Shown: in pieces, positions 34,759-44,569 of the stretch
Layout of the letters: each line of letters starts with the position of its first letter
How positions within the stretch are numbered: position 1 is the stretch's first letter
DNA from: an uncultured Algibacter sp.
GTDB taxonomy: Bacteria > Bacteroidota > Bacteroidia > Flavobacteriales > Flavobacteriaceae
Direction of reading: 5' to 3'
Length of the DNA: 64,000 nucleotides
Assembly: GCA_937958265.1 (NCBI GenBank)
Contig: CALGNX010000018.1
Location: 1-64,000 of the forward strand
The notes under the pieces: generated by a model
The model's input: the letters and a program-made list of their open reading frames with translations, nothing else
What the model was told of the DNA's origin: nothing
Databases searched by the model: none
Made by a program: the position numbers and the translations under genes

Positions 34759-36096
34759 TTAATTATTAAATGATATTGGATGGTCGTTTTGTTTTATAGT
34801 ATGCTCGGGTTGGTTCTGCTCTTCAAACACATCTTCTAAAAAATGAATTTGATCCAATTGATTTTTTATAGGTTTAATAAATTTCAAATAGGTAATTTTT
34901 AAAGAATCTGAAATAGGCTTAGCCTCAGGTAATTTCTGTTTGAAGGGATCTACCTGTTTTCCATTTTTCCAAAAACGGTAGCACACATGAGGGCCACCTG
35001 TGTTTCCCGTCATACCTACCCAGCCAATAACATCGCCTTGCTTTACAAAATCACCCACTTTAGATTTTCGTCTTTGCATATGGAGATACTGCGTTTCGTA
35101 AGTCGCATTATGTCTAATTTTTACATAATTACCATTACCCCCTCGCTTTTTCGACTCTATAACTGTACCATTTGCAGTTGCCATAATTGGCGTACCTATG
35201 GGTGCTGCAAAATCGGTTCCTTTGTGCGGGCGAAGCTTAAAACCATAAACCGCTATGCGACGTTTTAAATTATAACGCGATGATATTCTACTAAATTTTA
35301 CAGGTGCCTTTAAAAAAGCACGACGCAGGTTTTTAGCCTCTTCATTAAAATAATCTACAATACCTTTAGTAGAATCTGTTACGAATTCAAAAGCATAAAA
35401 GGGCTCTTTATTATGCTCAAAATAAGCCGCTTTTATATCATGTACGCCTGTATAAATCGTATCATCAATAAATTTATCTGTATAAATTAACTTAAAGCGA
35501 TCTCCTTTTTGAAGCCTTCTAAAATCGATAGTCCAAGCAAATATTTCATCGGCCATCTTAAAAGCTAACCTTGGGCTTAAACCTTGTTCCTCTAAAGTTT
35601 CTGATATACTGCTGTTTATTACGCCGGTTGCCGTTTTCTCAACATACTTTATAGGCTTTCTATCTGTATAGGCATGAATTGAATCTAAAAAATTTATAAC
35701 CACATATTCTTCCTGATTGGGTTGATAAATAAAACACTTAGGTGTTTCTAAAGAGTCTTTATCGCATAAAAGCGTATATGGCTTACCTATTTGAAGTCGG
35801 CGTATATCAAACGTATCTTTTGCTTTTTTAGCGATGTTGAAAATTCTTGGATATCCAACATTATTACGCTGTAAAATTTCACCAAAACTATCTCCTTTAC
35901 GTATAGTATCTCGTTTTACAATAAAGTCTGCGGTATTGAAACCAAACTCCAAAACATCTTCAGAAACCTTATCAAGAGATTCAATGGCTTCTATTTCTAA
36001 TTTCTCTTCCTCTTTACATCCTAAAACAATGCTTACTACTAATACTAGTACTACTAAATACTTGTTCCCCACGCCTCTTTTTCTTTTTCGCTCCAT
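34759..36096 (-). CDS. M23-type peptidoglycan DD-metallopeptidase lipoprotein
   Basis: The start was placed at ATG 36096 (MERKRKRGVGNK), giving a good lipoprotein signal (LVVLVLVVSIVLGC); the frame remains open to ATG 36150. The N-terminal domain resembles LysM/OapA-like regions (RKGDSFGEILQRNNV). The M23 domain has HKGTDFAAPIGTPIMA with HxxxD intact. The second zinc motif reads GGPHVCYRFW, so the usual HxH is HxC. The start overlaps the end of the tryptophan dioxygenase gene by about 43 bp. It probably trims cell-wall crosslinks, unless the altered motif makes it a non-catalytic activator. Confidence 0.88.
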   Translation of the reverse strand: MERKRKRGVGNKYLVVLVLVVSIVLGCKEEEKLEIEAIESLDKVSEDVLEFGFNTADFIVKRDTIRKGDSFGEILQRNNVGYPRIFNIAKKAKDTFDIRRLQIGKPYTLLCDKDSLETPKCFIYQPNQEEYVVINFLDSIHAYTDRKPIKYVEKTATGVINSSISETLEEQGLSPRLAFKMADEIFAWTIDFRRLQKGDRFKLIYTDKFIDDTIYTGVHDIKAAYFEHNKEPFYAFEFVTDSTKGIVDYFNEEAKNLRRAFLKAPVKFSRISSRYNLKRRIAVYGFKLRPHKGTDFAAPIGTPIMATANGTVIESKKRGGNGNYVKIRHNATYETQYLHMQRRKSKVGDFVKQGDVIGWVGMTGNTGGPHVCYRFWKNGKQVDPFKQKLPEAKPISDSLKITYLKFIKPIKNQLDQIHFLEDVFEEQNQPEHTIKQNDHPISFNN

Positions 36097-36971
36097 AAAT
36101 CTGGAAAAAATATTCTTTTTTGATATTTTGGATGCATATATTTCACCCATTCACTGCCCCCTGTAGCTTCGGCAGATTTCCCGTTAATTTTAAGATAATG
36201 ATTAGCAGTTTCGTAATGCGCCATAACCCATTTTATATTAACCGTATAATCGTAATGCCTCATGGCGTTTATTAAATCTGTGCTTTTTTGATCTTCCTGT
36301 TTTAAACCCTTAAATTTACTCCACAAATTATTGTGTTTATAAGCCTTAATAAATCTGAGAAATTCGTCTTTATACCGCTCTTCAAAAGCAGATAACGTGT
36401 AAGTTTTTTTTCCTGTTTTATAATCCTTTCCAGCGGCTTGCCAATACAAATGCTCAAAAGAAAATTCAGGCGTACTATTAGAATCAAAATTAGCTCTAAA
36501 GCGTTTATCTATTAAATTATTAAGTTCTGTAGATGCAAACTCAATTTTCCTATATTGAGCGCTCTGGAAACCACTAGCAGGCGTTAATGTAGTTCTAAAC
36601 TTATTGTATTGCCCCACATCCATGCCCTCTTTCATAATACTGAAGGATGATGTTAGCACATCAAAATAACGACTTATTCGCAATACTTTTACAGTAAACG
36701 TATTAACATCTATCTGACTACAATTAGCGATTTGAGCCATTTCTGAGAGCACCATTTTAAAAAGTAGCTCGCTAATCTGATGATACATAATAAAAACATT
36801 CTCATCTGGAAATACAGTGCGTTGCACTTGCAAATTTAATAAAGCATCAGTTTGGATATAGTCCCAATAATTAATGGGTTTACTGTGTAACAAACCCTCT
36901 AAGTACATATCGGTATCTTGATCTATAGCTTCATATTTTTTTTTAAGTTGATTTATTATCTTGGAATCCAA
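36054..36971 (-). CDS. kynA: Tryptophan 2,3-dioxygenase
   Basis: This 305-residue haem dioxygenase opens the tryptophan ring to N-formylkynurenine. Family features are INYWDYIQTDALLNLQ near residue 34, DENVFIMYHQISELLFKMV near 56 (with a conserved His), LTPASGFQSAQYRKIE near 129, and a C-terminal stretch running WVMAHYETANHYL to TGGSEWVKYMHP. It lies in the DUF3108-kynA-M23-pgi operon, 6 bp after the DUF3108 gene. No other kynurenine-pathway gene is in the window. Confidence 0.95.
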   Translation of the reverse strand: MDSKIINQLKKKYEAIDQDTDMYLEGLLHSKPINYWDYIQTDALLNLQVQRTVFPDENVFIMYHQISELLFKMVLSEMAQIANCSQIDVNTFTVKVLRISRYFDVLTSSFSIMKEGMDVGQYNKFRTTLTPASGFQSAQYRKIEFASTELNNLIDKRFRANFDSNSTPEFSFEHLYWQAAGKDYKTGKKTYTLSAFEERYKDEFLRFIKAYKHNNLWSKFKGLKQEDQKSTDLINAMRHYDYTVNIKWVMAHYETANHYLKINGKSAEATGGSEWVKYMHPKYQKRIFFPDLWSEKEKEAWGTSI

Positions 36972-36977
36972 ATTACA

Positions 36978-37760
36978 TTAATTATTAACTACTATTTTAA
37001 AAGGATGCTTTAAACCCTTATACCCTTCTAAATCGGCTCTAAGCGACCCTACAGCTAAATCTGCTTTAATGCGTAAAGGTAATTTATTTTTGTCTTTTGA
37101 CACCCATAGTGTTAAACTTTCTTCTTCCTTAAAAACACGGCCGGCCATAACATAAGGCCGGAATTTTAACGATTCTACGCGCCCAAAATCTGTATCAATA
37201 GTTTCTTCTCCTAAGTATTTTAATTTAAAGCCATAATTTTCTTCATCAAAAAACATATCAATTTTCACCTCATCTCCTTTTTTAAGATTCTCTACCTCTA
37301 AATTATTACGCAAATAGTAAAAGGTAGATACCATATCCTGTATATTAGGCTTGGTTTCGATAGTTTTTTTTGTTTTTCGCTTTTTATCGTTTACATAAGC
37401 TTTATTATTTGTTTGATCAAAATCTATTTCTAAATTTTTTGTATGCCCACCTTCATCAATATTTCTTATAAATTTATAAGGTAGAATACTTTGTTTATCA
37501 ATGTAACTTTCATACCTATCTGTTACTTTAAAAAACCATTTTATCATACCTGTAGTCCAACCTTTACCTAAGACGTGGTACACCTCTTTGTTATCTAATT
37601 TAGCATCTTTTACACTAAGTGTTGCATTACCCGCCTTAAGCCAATTACTGTAACTCATTTTAAACTTAAACCACTCGCCGCCTTGAAATGAAGATTCTTG
37701 TTGAGCAAAATTAATTTGCATGGTTAAAAAGGCTATACTTATAAGAAAAAAATTTTTCAT
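36978..37760 (-). CDS. DUF3108 periplasmic protein
   Basis: This 260-residue protein has a signal peptide (FFLISIAFLTMQINFAQQ). The DUF3108 body contains GGEWFKFKMSYSNWLKAGNA, a WFFKVTDRYESYID segment, DMVSTFYYLRN and KFRPYVMAGRVFKEEE. It is all-beta and probably periplasmic. It is the first gene of the four-gene minus-strand operon that ends in pgi. The function of the family is not established. Confidence 0.85.
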   Translation of the reverse strand: MKNFFLISIAFLTMQINFAQQESSFQGGEWFKFKMSYSNWLKAGNATLSVKDAKLDNKEVYHVLGKGWTTGMIKWFFKVTDRYESYIDKQSILPYKFIRNIDEGGHTKNLEIDFDQTNNKAYVNDKKRKTKKTIETKPNIQDMVSTFYYLRNNLEVENLKKGDEVKIDMFFDEENYGFKLKYLGEETIDTDFGRVESLKFRPYVMAGRVFKEEESLTLWVSKDKNKLPLRIKADLAVGSLRADLEGYKGLKHPFKIVVNN

Positions 37761-38065
37761 AATATTTTGGTAATTGCTGTGTAACTAATTGATGTTACAT
37801 ATTATTATTGTACAACCAAAAAATTACAATTACTGTTCCAAAAATAAAAATTTAATTGTACTCACTGCATAATAAGCGGTTATACTTCCTTACGCTAGTA
37901 AAAAATAACACTTTATCTAGTTGAATGCTCGCCAAATTATTTAACCATTTTAATGTAACAAAAAAAAGAAGGTTTATATTTTAGCTTTAATCGCGAAAAA
38001 AAACATAATAAAAAAACACAAATTTTAAGACCACACCCTAACATTAAAGTATGTACTATTTAATG
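37761..38065. other. Intergenic stretch with no gene
   Basis: No ORF, RNA gene or strong hairpin was seen. It should hold the promoter of the DUF3108 operon. Confidence 0.5.
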
Positions 38066-38359
38066 CTAGGTAATATTTTCTTGATTTTTATAAAATTTAA
38101 CTAAAAATTTACCAAAAACAAAATAAAGAACAAGCACTGTTAACCCGCCAATAAGGCAACCATTTTCCAACAATGCATTACACCCATAGTTAAACCAAAA
38201 CAGACCCAAACAAATAATAAATTGCAGTATAGCATAAATAATGTTTCCTTTTGAGCTATAACCGAACATTCCAAGAAAATGACTTTTGGTTAATCCAAAA
38301 ATTAAATGTGGCATAGCATTAACTAATAGTGCGCCAATAATAAAATCTATAAAATTCAT
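38066..38359 (-). CDS. Small membrane protein, 97 aa
   Basis: This is a 97-residue protein of three hydrophobic segments (FIDFIIGALLVNAMPHLIFG, IIYAILQFIICLGLFWF, LIGGLTVLVLYFVFGKFL). I do not recognise a named family. It stands alone between the DUF3108 operon and the patatin gene. Codon use and a proper start make it a likely real gene. Confidence 0.65.
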   Translation of the reverse strand: MNFIDFIIGALLVNAMPHLIFGLTKSHFLGMFGYSSKGNIIYAILQFIICLGLFWFNYGCNALLENGCLIGGLTVLVLYFVFGKFLVKFYKNQENIT

Positions 38360-38475
38360 TTTTTAATGTTTTATGTACTTAAAAGGTTTTAATAACATAC
38401 AAACAATTAAAACCCTATACGTTATATAAATTTATGTTGCTTATAATTACTTTTTGTAACAAAAATCGATATTAA

Positions 38476-40743
38476 CTAAAACCAAAATCCAATATTAAAA
38501 AACCACTCTCCAGTCTTACGTTCTGGAGAGTAACTATATTTGGTTTGAATGGGCCCTAAAAAAGTTTCTATTCCATAACCTATGGCATATCCTCTGTAAT
38601 CTGGGAGTGAAAGCCAAGTACCTGAATCAAAAATATTATCGTTAACATTAGCCCAATTCCCTTCTAGAGAGATATGGTGCTTATTAAAAATTTCAAAATC
38701 GGCTAATACAGATGCCTTTACATAACTATTTCCAGTTAAAGACAGGAAATCGTAACCTACAAAGGGCACTAGATTATTTATTAAATCATTTCCATATCCG
38801 CCTAATGCAAAATCGAGCGCTTGGTTTGATTTATCTCCAAACTTAAAACCTCCACTAGCTTTAATATTAAAAGCCCATTTATTAAATGTGCTAAAAGCAT
38901 ACCCTAAGTCTGCTTTTGCTATTGAAAATTCTTGAAAGTTTTTAGCAAAACTAGAGGCTTTTAAATAAATATTTAAACCGCCATCAAAATACACACCTCT
39001 TTTTGGGAAGTATTTATCATCATAAGTATCTAACTTATAATTCCCGAAAAGACTAAAATAATCTGTGTTTTCAAAAAGAAAATCCTCATTAGGATTATTA
39101 CCAAAAAAGATTTCAGATTTTATTTCTAATCGTTTATGCTCTACACCAACCCGTAAAGAAAAATCGCGACGGAATAAAGTTTGTAAATAAAACTGATTGG
39201 TTTGATCCCTTAATTTTATACCAACCTTGTTCAAACCCACGGCCGCCATTTGAGTATCATCTAATAACAATTGGGCGTTAATATTTTTATTAAATTGATT
39301 ATATCTTGATTTTAAACCTATACTCCAATAAAATCCTTTATCTATTAAATAATCAAAATTATAACGTACATTATCTCCCAAAACTAGATCTAACGAGGCG
39401 ATATCATTTTTGAAAAGCAACTTCTTTTTTGTTAAATTCACAAGGGCGGCACTCTTATATAAATCGTCATAATGCAGTGCAAATTTTAAGTACGTATTTA
39501 TTTTTATTTCTTTAACATTTGCTAGTAAATCGTACCCCTCAAGATTTGGTGTTTTCTTCAATTGATACTCAAAAGATTTAAAATTATTTGTTGCAACAAG
39601 ATTATTTAATCCTTTAATAAAATCTTGATAGCTTATTTTTTCGTTATTTTTAAGTTTCAATTTCCCTATAAAATAAGCCCTAGTATAATTCACATTACCG
39701 CTTATCAACACATTGTTTATAGTAATACTATCTCTTGATTTTAGCATTACTCGTTCCTGTAATACATCAGGTTTGTTTGTTAATTCTTTTAAAGTATTTA
39801 ATTTAGATAGCGCTGCTATTTCTCCCGATTTAATGATAGCCCTGCCTTGATCAAAAGAAACTACATTAAAGCTTTTAATATTGGGCTTAATGTAAATATC
39901 TGTGTTTTTCGACTTCGCTATCATATCATTAATAGTTTTAAAGTTATTAATCTGAAGCAAAACATCGGGTGCAGAGGTAAGTTGTTCTCGCGTTGCTAAC
40001 CCATCTTGAACATCTACACCTATAATAATATCAACCCCTTTAGCCCGTAACTCATCTATTGGGTAATTATTTACCACTCCACCATCAACAAGCATTTGCT
40101 CATTAATGATAACGGGCTGAAACAATGATGGCAAAGCACCACTTGCTATAACGGATTGTGCTAAGTTTCCGTTTTCCAAAACGACTTGTTTTCCTGTTTC
40201 AATATTTGTTGCCACACATAAAAAAGGAGTAGGTAATTTACTAAAATCATTAATAGCATTAACATGTAGCAGTAATTTCAAAAATAAATTGTAGGTATTA
40301 TGCCCTTTTGAAAGCGCAGAAGGTAATTTAATTTTAAATTTATTAAAGGGTAATTTCACTACATACTTTTCAATATTAGCGCGCTCGCTTAAATCGATAG
40401 ACGAACGCGGTAAAGCATCGTTAATAAGATTGTCAAATTTTAATTCTTTAAAAATTGAATCGAGTTGTTTTCCTGAGTAACCGGAGGCATACAAAGAGCC
40501 AATTATGGCCCCCATACTTGTTCCTGCTATATAATTAATTTTTATACCAAGACTATCAATCACCTTTAAAACACCAATATGTGCTAGCCCTTTTGCACCA
40601 CCACCACTTAATACTAAGCCTACTTTTGGCTGCCTCGCTTCTATTTCGTTTTGCGATTTCGCGGAAAAGGCAGTCAAAATAAACAGGATCAATATAGTTG
40701 TTTTAATATTCAAGCTTTTTCTTGTGCTATATTTTTGATTCAA
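38476..40743 (-). CDS. Patatin-like phospholipase fused to an outer-membrane beta barrel
   Basis: This 755-residue protein has a signal peptide (ILFILTAFSAKSQ). The patatin domain has the oxyanion loop GGGAKG (about 48-53), nucleophile motif GTSMG (about 75-79) and catalytic Asp in DGGVVNNYP. A POTRA-like segment follows (ITINNVLISGNVNYTRAYF), then an Omp85/BamA-type barrel ending EWFFNIGFWF. It resembles the PlpD type V autotransported phospholipases, which place the lipase on the surface or release it. The gene is alone on its strand segment. Confidence 0.9.
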   Translation of the reverse strand: MNQKYSTRKSLNIKTTILILFILTAFSAKSQNEIEARQPKVGLVLSGGGAKGLAHIGVLKVIDSLGIKINYIAGTSMGAIIGSLYASGYSGKQLDSIFKELKFDNLINDALPRSSIDLSERANIEKYVVKLPFNKFKIKLPSALSKGHNTYNLFLKLLLHVNAINDFSKLPTPFLCVATNIETGKQVVLENGNLAQSVIASGALPSLFQPVIINEQMLVDGGVVNNYPIDELRAKGVDIIIGVDVQDGLATREQLTSAPDVLLQINNFKTINDMIAKSKNTDIYIKPNIKSFNVVSFDQGRAIIKSGEIAALSKLNTLKELTNKPDVLQERVMLKSRDSITINNVLISGNVNYTRAYFIGKLKLKNNEKISYQDFIKGLNNLVATNNFKSFEYQLKKTPNLEGYDLLANVKEIKINTYLKFALHYDDLYKSAALVNLTKKKLLFKNDIASLDLVLGDNVRYNFDYLIDKGFYWSIGLKSRYNQFNKNINAQLLLDDTQMAAVGLNKVGIKLRDQTNQFYLQTLFRRDFSLRVGVEHKRLEIKSEIFFGNNPNEDFLFENTDYFSLFGNYKLDTYDDKYFPKRGVYFDGGLNIYLKASSFAKNFQEFSIAKADLGYAFSTFNKWAFNIKASGGFKFGDKSNQALDFALGGYGNDLINNLVPFVGYDFLSLTGNSYVKASVLADFEIFNKHHISLEGNWANVNDNIFDSGTWLSLPDYRGYAIGYGIETFLGPIQTKYSYSPERKTGEWFFNIGFWF

Positions 40744-40837
40744 ACCATTATAAACTTTAAAAGATAGAATAAATTAGGACTTAATTTTGTAAACCATAAG
40801 CTACAAAGTTATAATAATAATTAAGCGAACCATACAA

Positions 40838-42631
40838 TTACTTTTCATGATAAAAATTATAAACTTTTTCTGCTCTAGAGACACCTATAACGGCTTCCAG
40901 CTCATCCAACTTCGCGTTGGCAACACGCTTTGCAGATTTAAAATGTTTTAACAAATCCACAACGGTCTTATCTCCAACACCAGTTATTGTTTCCAGCTCG
41001 GTATTTAAGGCTGTTTTACTACGTTTATTTCTATGGTGCTCGATACCAAAACGATGAGCTTCGTTTCTTAGCTGTTGCGTTATTTTTAATGTTTCACTTT
41101 TCTTATCTAGGTATAAAGGAACAGGATCGTCTGGATAAAACAATTCCTCTAAACGTTTTGCAATACCAATAATAGCAATTTTCCCTCTTAAACCTAAAAC
41201 ATCCAAACTTTTTAATGCTGAGGATAATTGCCCCTTACCTCCATCAATAATAATTAGTTGTGGTAAAGGCTGGTCTTCTTCTAACATACGCTTGTACCGG
41301 CGATATACAACCTCTTCCATTGAAGCAAAATCGTCTGGCCCAACTACTGTTTTTATATTAAAATTACGATACTCCTTTTTGCTTGGTTTTCCATTTCTAA
41401 AAACCACACATGCTGCCACTGGATGCGTACCTTGTATATTCGAATTATCAAAACATTCTATATGGCGTGGTTCTTCAGACAATCTTAAATCAACCTTCAT
41501 TTGGGCCATAATACGATTCGCGTGCCTATCAGGATCTACAATTTTCATTTGTTTAAATCGCTCCATTCTAAAATACTTTGCATTTCGTAACGATAAATCT
41601 AAAATTTGCTTTTTATCACCTAATTTTGGAATGGTTATTTTCAAATCTTCCCCTAAATCTACTTTAAAAGGAACATATATTTCTCTAGAATTGGAATTAA
41701 AACGCTGCCTAATTTCGATAATTGCAAGTTCTAAAAGTTCCAAATCAGTTTCGTCTAACTTCTTTTTTATTTCCAAAGTATGCGACCGAATAATGGAGCC
41801 GTACGATAATTGTAAAAAATTAATGTATCCATAACTTTCATCACTCATTATCGAAAATACATCAACATTGCTAATTTTAGGATTTACAATGGTGGATTTT
41901 GCTTGATAATTTTCTAAAACCTCAACCTTTTCTTTTATTTTTTGAGCCAATTCAAATTCCATATTGCTAGCATATTCGCGCATTTGAATTTTAAACTGCG
42001 AAAGTGAATCTTTAAAATTACCTTTTAAAATTTCTTTTATAGCTTTTATATTGTTGTTGTAAGCCATTTCGGTTTCTAGCCCTTCGCAGGCGCCTTTACA
42101 ATTCCCTAAATGGTATTCCAAACACACTTTATATTTATCTGCATCTACTTTTTCTTCACTCAAATTGTAATTACAGGTTCGTAAAGCATACAAGCCTTTA
42201 ATTAGATCTAAAAGTATGCGCACGGTTTTCATACTGGTATATGGCCCAAAATACTCGCTACCATCTTTAAATACACGCCGTGTAGGAAACACTCTAGGAA
42301 ATCGTTCTTTCTTTACACAAATCCAAGGGTATGACTTATCATCCTTTAAAAGCACATTATAGCGTGGTTTATGCTTTTTTATTAAATTATTTTCGAGTAA
42401 AAGTGCATCTGTTTCTGTTTCAACAACAATATGTTTAATATCGTTTATTTTTCTAACCAATACTCTAGTCTTACCATTGTCGTGCGTTTTAGTAAAGTAC
42501 GACGTAACTCGTTTTTTTAAATTTTTTGCCTTACCAACATAAATAATCGTCCCTTCTTTATCGTAATATTGATAAACACCAGGTTGATTTGGCAAGGTTT
42601 TTAATTGTATATCTAAATTGGGTGTTTCCAT
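40838..42631 (-). CDS. uvrC: Excinuclease ABC subunit C
   Basis: This 597-residue nucleotide-excision-repair nuclease makes the 3' and 5' incisions around a lesion marked by UvrAB. The N-terminal GIY-YIG domain has GVYQYYDKEGTIIYVGKAKN. A UVR motif lies near residue 215, the RNase H-like endonuclease domain contains HIECFDNSNIQGTHPVAACV and IIDGGKGQL, and helix-hairpin-helix repeats (ITGVGDKTVVDLLKHF) form the C-terminus. The length is normal for the family. Confidence 0.98.
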   Translation of the reverse strand: METPNLDIQLKTLPNQPGVYQYYDKEGTIIYVGKAKNLKKRVTSYFTKTHDNGKTRVLVRKINDIKHIVVETETDALLLENNLIKKHKPRYNVLLKDDKSYPWICVKKERFPRVFPTRRVFKDGSEYFGPYTSMKTVRILLDLIKGLYALRTCNYNLSEEKVDADKYKVCLEYHLGNCKGACEGLETEMAYNNNIKAIKEILKGNFKDSLSQFKIQMREYASNMEFELAQKIKEKVEVLENYQAKSTIVNPKISNVDVFSIMSDESYGYINFLQLSYGSIIRSHTLEIKKKLDETDLELLELAIIEIRQRFNSNSREIYVPFKVDLGEDLKITIPKLGDKKQILDLSLRNAKYFRMERFKQMKIVDPDRHANRIMAQMKVDLRLSEEPRHIECFDNSNIQGTHPVAACVVFRNGKPSKKEYRNFNIKTVVGPDDFASMEEVVYRRYKRMLEEDQPLPQLIIIDGGKGQLSSALKSLDVLGLRGKIAIIGIAKRLEELFYPDDPVPLYLDKKSETLKITQQLRNEAHRFGIEHHRNKRSKTALNTELETITGVGDKTVVDLLKHFKSAKRVANAKLDELEAVIGVSRAEKVYNFYHEK

Positions 42632-43413
42632 TATTGTAAAGATAATTATTTTAATGTTTTTTCTATAATGAAGTTACAGACGATTAAACGTTTAAATGCA
42701 CACTTATTAGATCTAACCGTAAACTCCAAAATCTTCAACAAACATTTTAATACTATATCTAATTGAAGCAAGAGTACCCCTGTAATGCATAAGGATTAAT
42801 TTCTAATCCAAATTAATTACCTTATAAAGTAACATATGTAGCAAACTTAATAGATAGTAAGAACATTAAATGCCTCCAACACTTTTTTGATACAAAACTA
42901 AACCATTCAGTTTCCCAACACAGTTTAACAATATTGAATATTTATTACTTGATAAATTTTAGTAGTGTACTTTAATAGTAGAAAACAACACCTTAAAACA
43001 TCTAAAACTAAGCACTTATAATAAAAAATGAAAAAAAAGGGAATAATCGACAAGTCGAAAGGTAATTTTATCATGCTAAACCTCAGCAATCCAACGCATC
43101 TTTGTAAGGAACTATTTAAGCAACACAATCATGACTATAAAACATACATCTATTTTCAATTTAATCGAAATTTTTAAAAGCAGCAGAAAAAAAGTAATAA
43201 ACAACATTTTACCAAAAACGCATTGCGAGCAAAACCACATCTCAGATTTTTATTGCGATGCCGAAAAACCGTATGTAGCAGTAAATACTACAATACCAAA
43301 CCAACAAAGGAAAAATTGACAAGTTAAAAGGAAATCCTTACATGGTAAAAACTTTATAACGGTTGCAACTTTGCACCAGTAATTCGAAACAACACAATTT
43401 AAAAAATAAAATT
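42632..43413. other. Long gene-poor stretch with two related short peptide-coding motifs
   Basis: There is no supportable full-length gene. Two related 32-bp segments occur at 43049-43080 and 43318-43349 (GACAAGT..AAAGG.AAT and then CATG.TAAA). In their open frames they encode DKSKGNFIMLNL and DKLKGNPYMVKTL. The first lies in a 49-codon frame at 43028-43177; the second ends at a stop just after the motif. They may be remnants of a duplicated, decayed gene, or short peptides ahead of the AhpD-like gene. Confidence 0.4.
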
Positions 43414-43947
43414 ATGAGCACATTTAACATCCCAACTAGAGCAGAAGTAAGTGAAAATAACCAAGCTATTTTCGATAATTTAAATAAAGCTTTAGGCTTT
43501 GTACCAAACTTATATGCAACTTATGCAAATAGCGATACAGCTTTAGAGAACTACTTAAATTTTGCAAATGCAAAAACTTCATTATCGGCCAAAGAAAAAG
43601 AAGTTGTTAATTTAGCTGTAAGCGAAGTTAACCGTTGTATTTACTGCCTGTCTGCACATACAGCAATAGGAAAAATGAATGGTTTTTCTGATGAACAAAT
43701 TTTAGAATTAAGAGCAGGTGGCGCTTCATTTGACAAAAAACTAGATGCCTTAGCAAAATTAGCTAAAAATATTACAGAAAATAGAGGAAAAACAGACCAA
43801 TCTGTTCTTGAAAACTATTTTAACGCAGGATACACTAAAGGAAATTTAATTGATACCATCTCTTTAGTTGGCGATAAAACCATTTCAAATTATATACACA
43901 GTACCACACAAGTACCTGTAGATTTTCCAATAGCACAGGCATTATAA
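43414..43947 (+). CDS. AhpD-like/carboxymuconolactone decarboxylase family protein
   Basis: The start at ATG 43414 (MSTFNIPTRAEVSENN) gives 177 residues; the 17-residue upstream extension lacks family similarity. The CMD fold contains LGFVPNLYATYANSD and the redox CxxC-H motif YCLSAHTAIGKMNG, plus upstream VNLAVSEVNRC. Such proteins are small thiol peroxidases or reductants of the alkylhydroperoxidase type. It precedes a cupredoxin, a ferritin and a Cys-rich peptide on the same strand, suggesting a redox/iron stress group. Confidence 0.92.
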   Translation: MSTFNIPTRAEVSENNQAIFDNLNKALGFVPNLYATYANSDTALENYLNFANAKTSLSAKEKEVVNLAVSEVNRCIYCLSAHTAIGKMNGFSDEQILELRAGGASFDKKLDALAKLAKNITENRGKTDQSVLENYFNAGYTKGNLIDTISLVGDKTISNYIHSTTQVPVDFPIAQAL

Positions 43948-44057
43948 CAAACAATAGCATAAAACAAAAAAACCTGTAAAATTTAAAAACAACTTTCAGG
44001 TAACATTAATAATTCAAATCCATTAACCGGAGCATTAAGCTCAAAAAAAATTAAACA

Positions 44058-44441
44058 ATGAGAAAAGTAATTTCAATTTTAGTAGTAGTATTAGCATTTG
44101 CATTTAACTCAAATGCACAAGACAAAATGAATAAAAACGTAAAAACCATTTCTTTGGAGCAAACTAAAGGAGAATTTGTTCAAAAAGCGTTAACAGTTAG
44201 CGAAGGTACATATGTTTTTGAAGTAGCAAACAACCACGCTGCAGAAGCAGTAGGCTTAGTTTTAGTAAAAAAAGGTGACGATGCTAGCAATGCAAAAAAC
44301 CATATTAAAACAGCTTATGTAACTCAAGTTGTTAAAGACGGGAAGATTGAAAAATCTAACGCTACAAAATTAGCGAAAGGAGAATATGTATATTTTTGCC
44401 CAATGAATCCAACACCACAATATACATTAACGGTACAGTAA
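44058..44441 (+). CDS. Secreted cupredoxin-like protein
   Basis: This 127-residue protein has a signal peptide (MRKVISILVVVLAFAFNSNAQ). The mature part is a small beta barrel: ALTVSEGTYVFEVANNHAAE has a candidate His ligand, and GEYVYFCPMNPTPQYTLTVQ carries a Cys and Met in the positions of type I copper ligands. The usual second histidine is not evident, so metal binding is plausible but not proven. It is periplasmic and ends just before a strong terminator. Confidence 0.72.
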   Translation: MRKVISILVVVLAFAFNSNAQDKMNKNVKTISLEQTKGEFVQKALTVSEGTYVFEVANNHAAEAVGLVLVKKGDDASNAKNHIKTAYVTQVVKDGKIEKSNATKLAKGEYVYFCPMNPTPQYTLTVQ

Positions 44442-44467
44442 TTTATTAAAAACTAATAAAACAAAAC

Positions 44468-44498
44468 AAAAGGTTACCTAAAACGGGTAACCTTTTTT
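44468..44498 (+). terminator. Intrinsic terminator after the cupredoxin gene
   Basis: AAAAGGTTACC (44468-44478) pairs perfectly with GGTAACCTTTT (44486-44496) around a 7-nt loop, followed by TT. Confidence 0.85.
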
Positions 44499-44569
44499 GC
44501 GTTTAATTAAGTGTTAAAAGCATTTTAACAAAACAAAAAAAATGCTAACTTTACTATAAAACGAAAACT

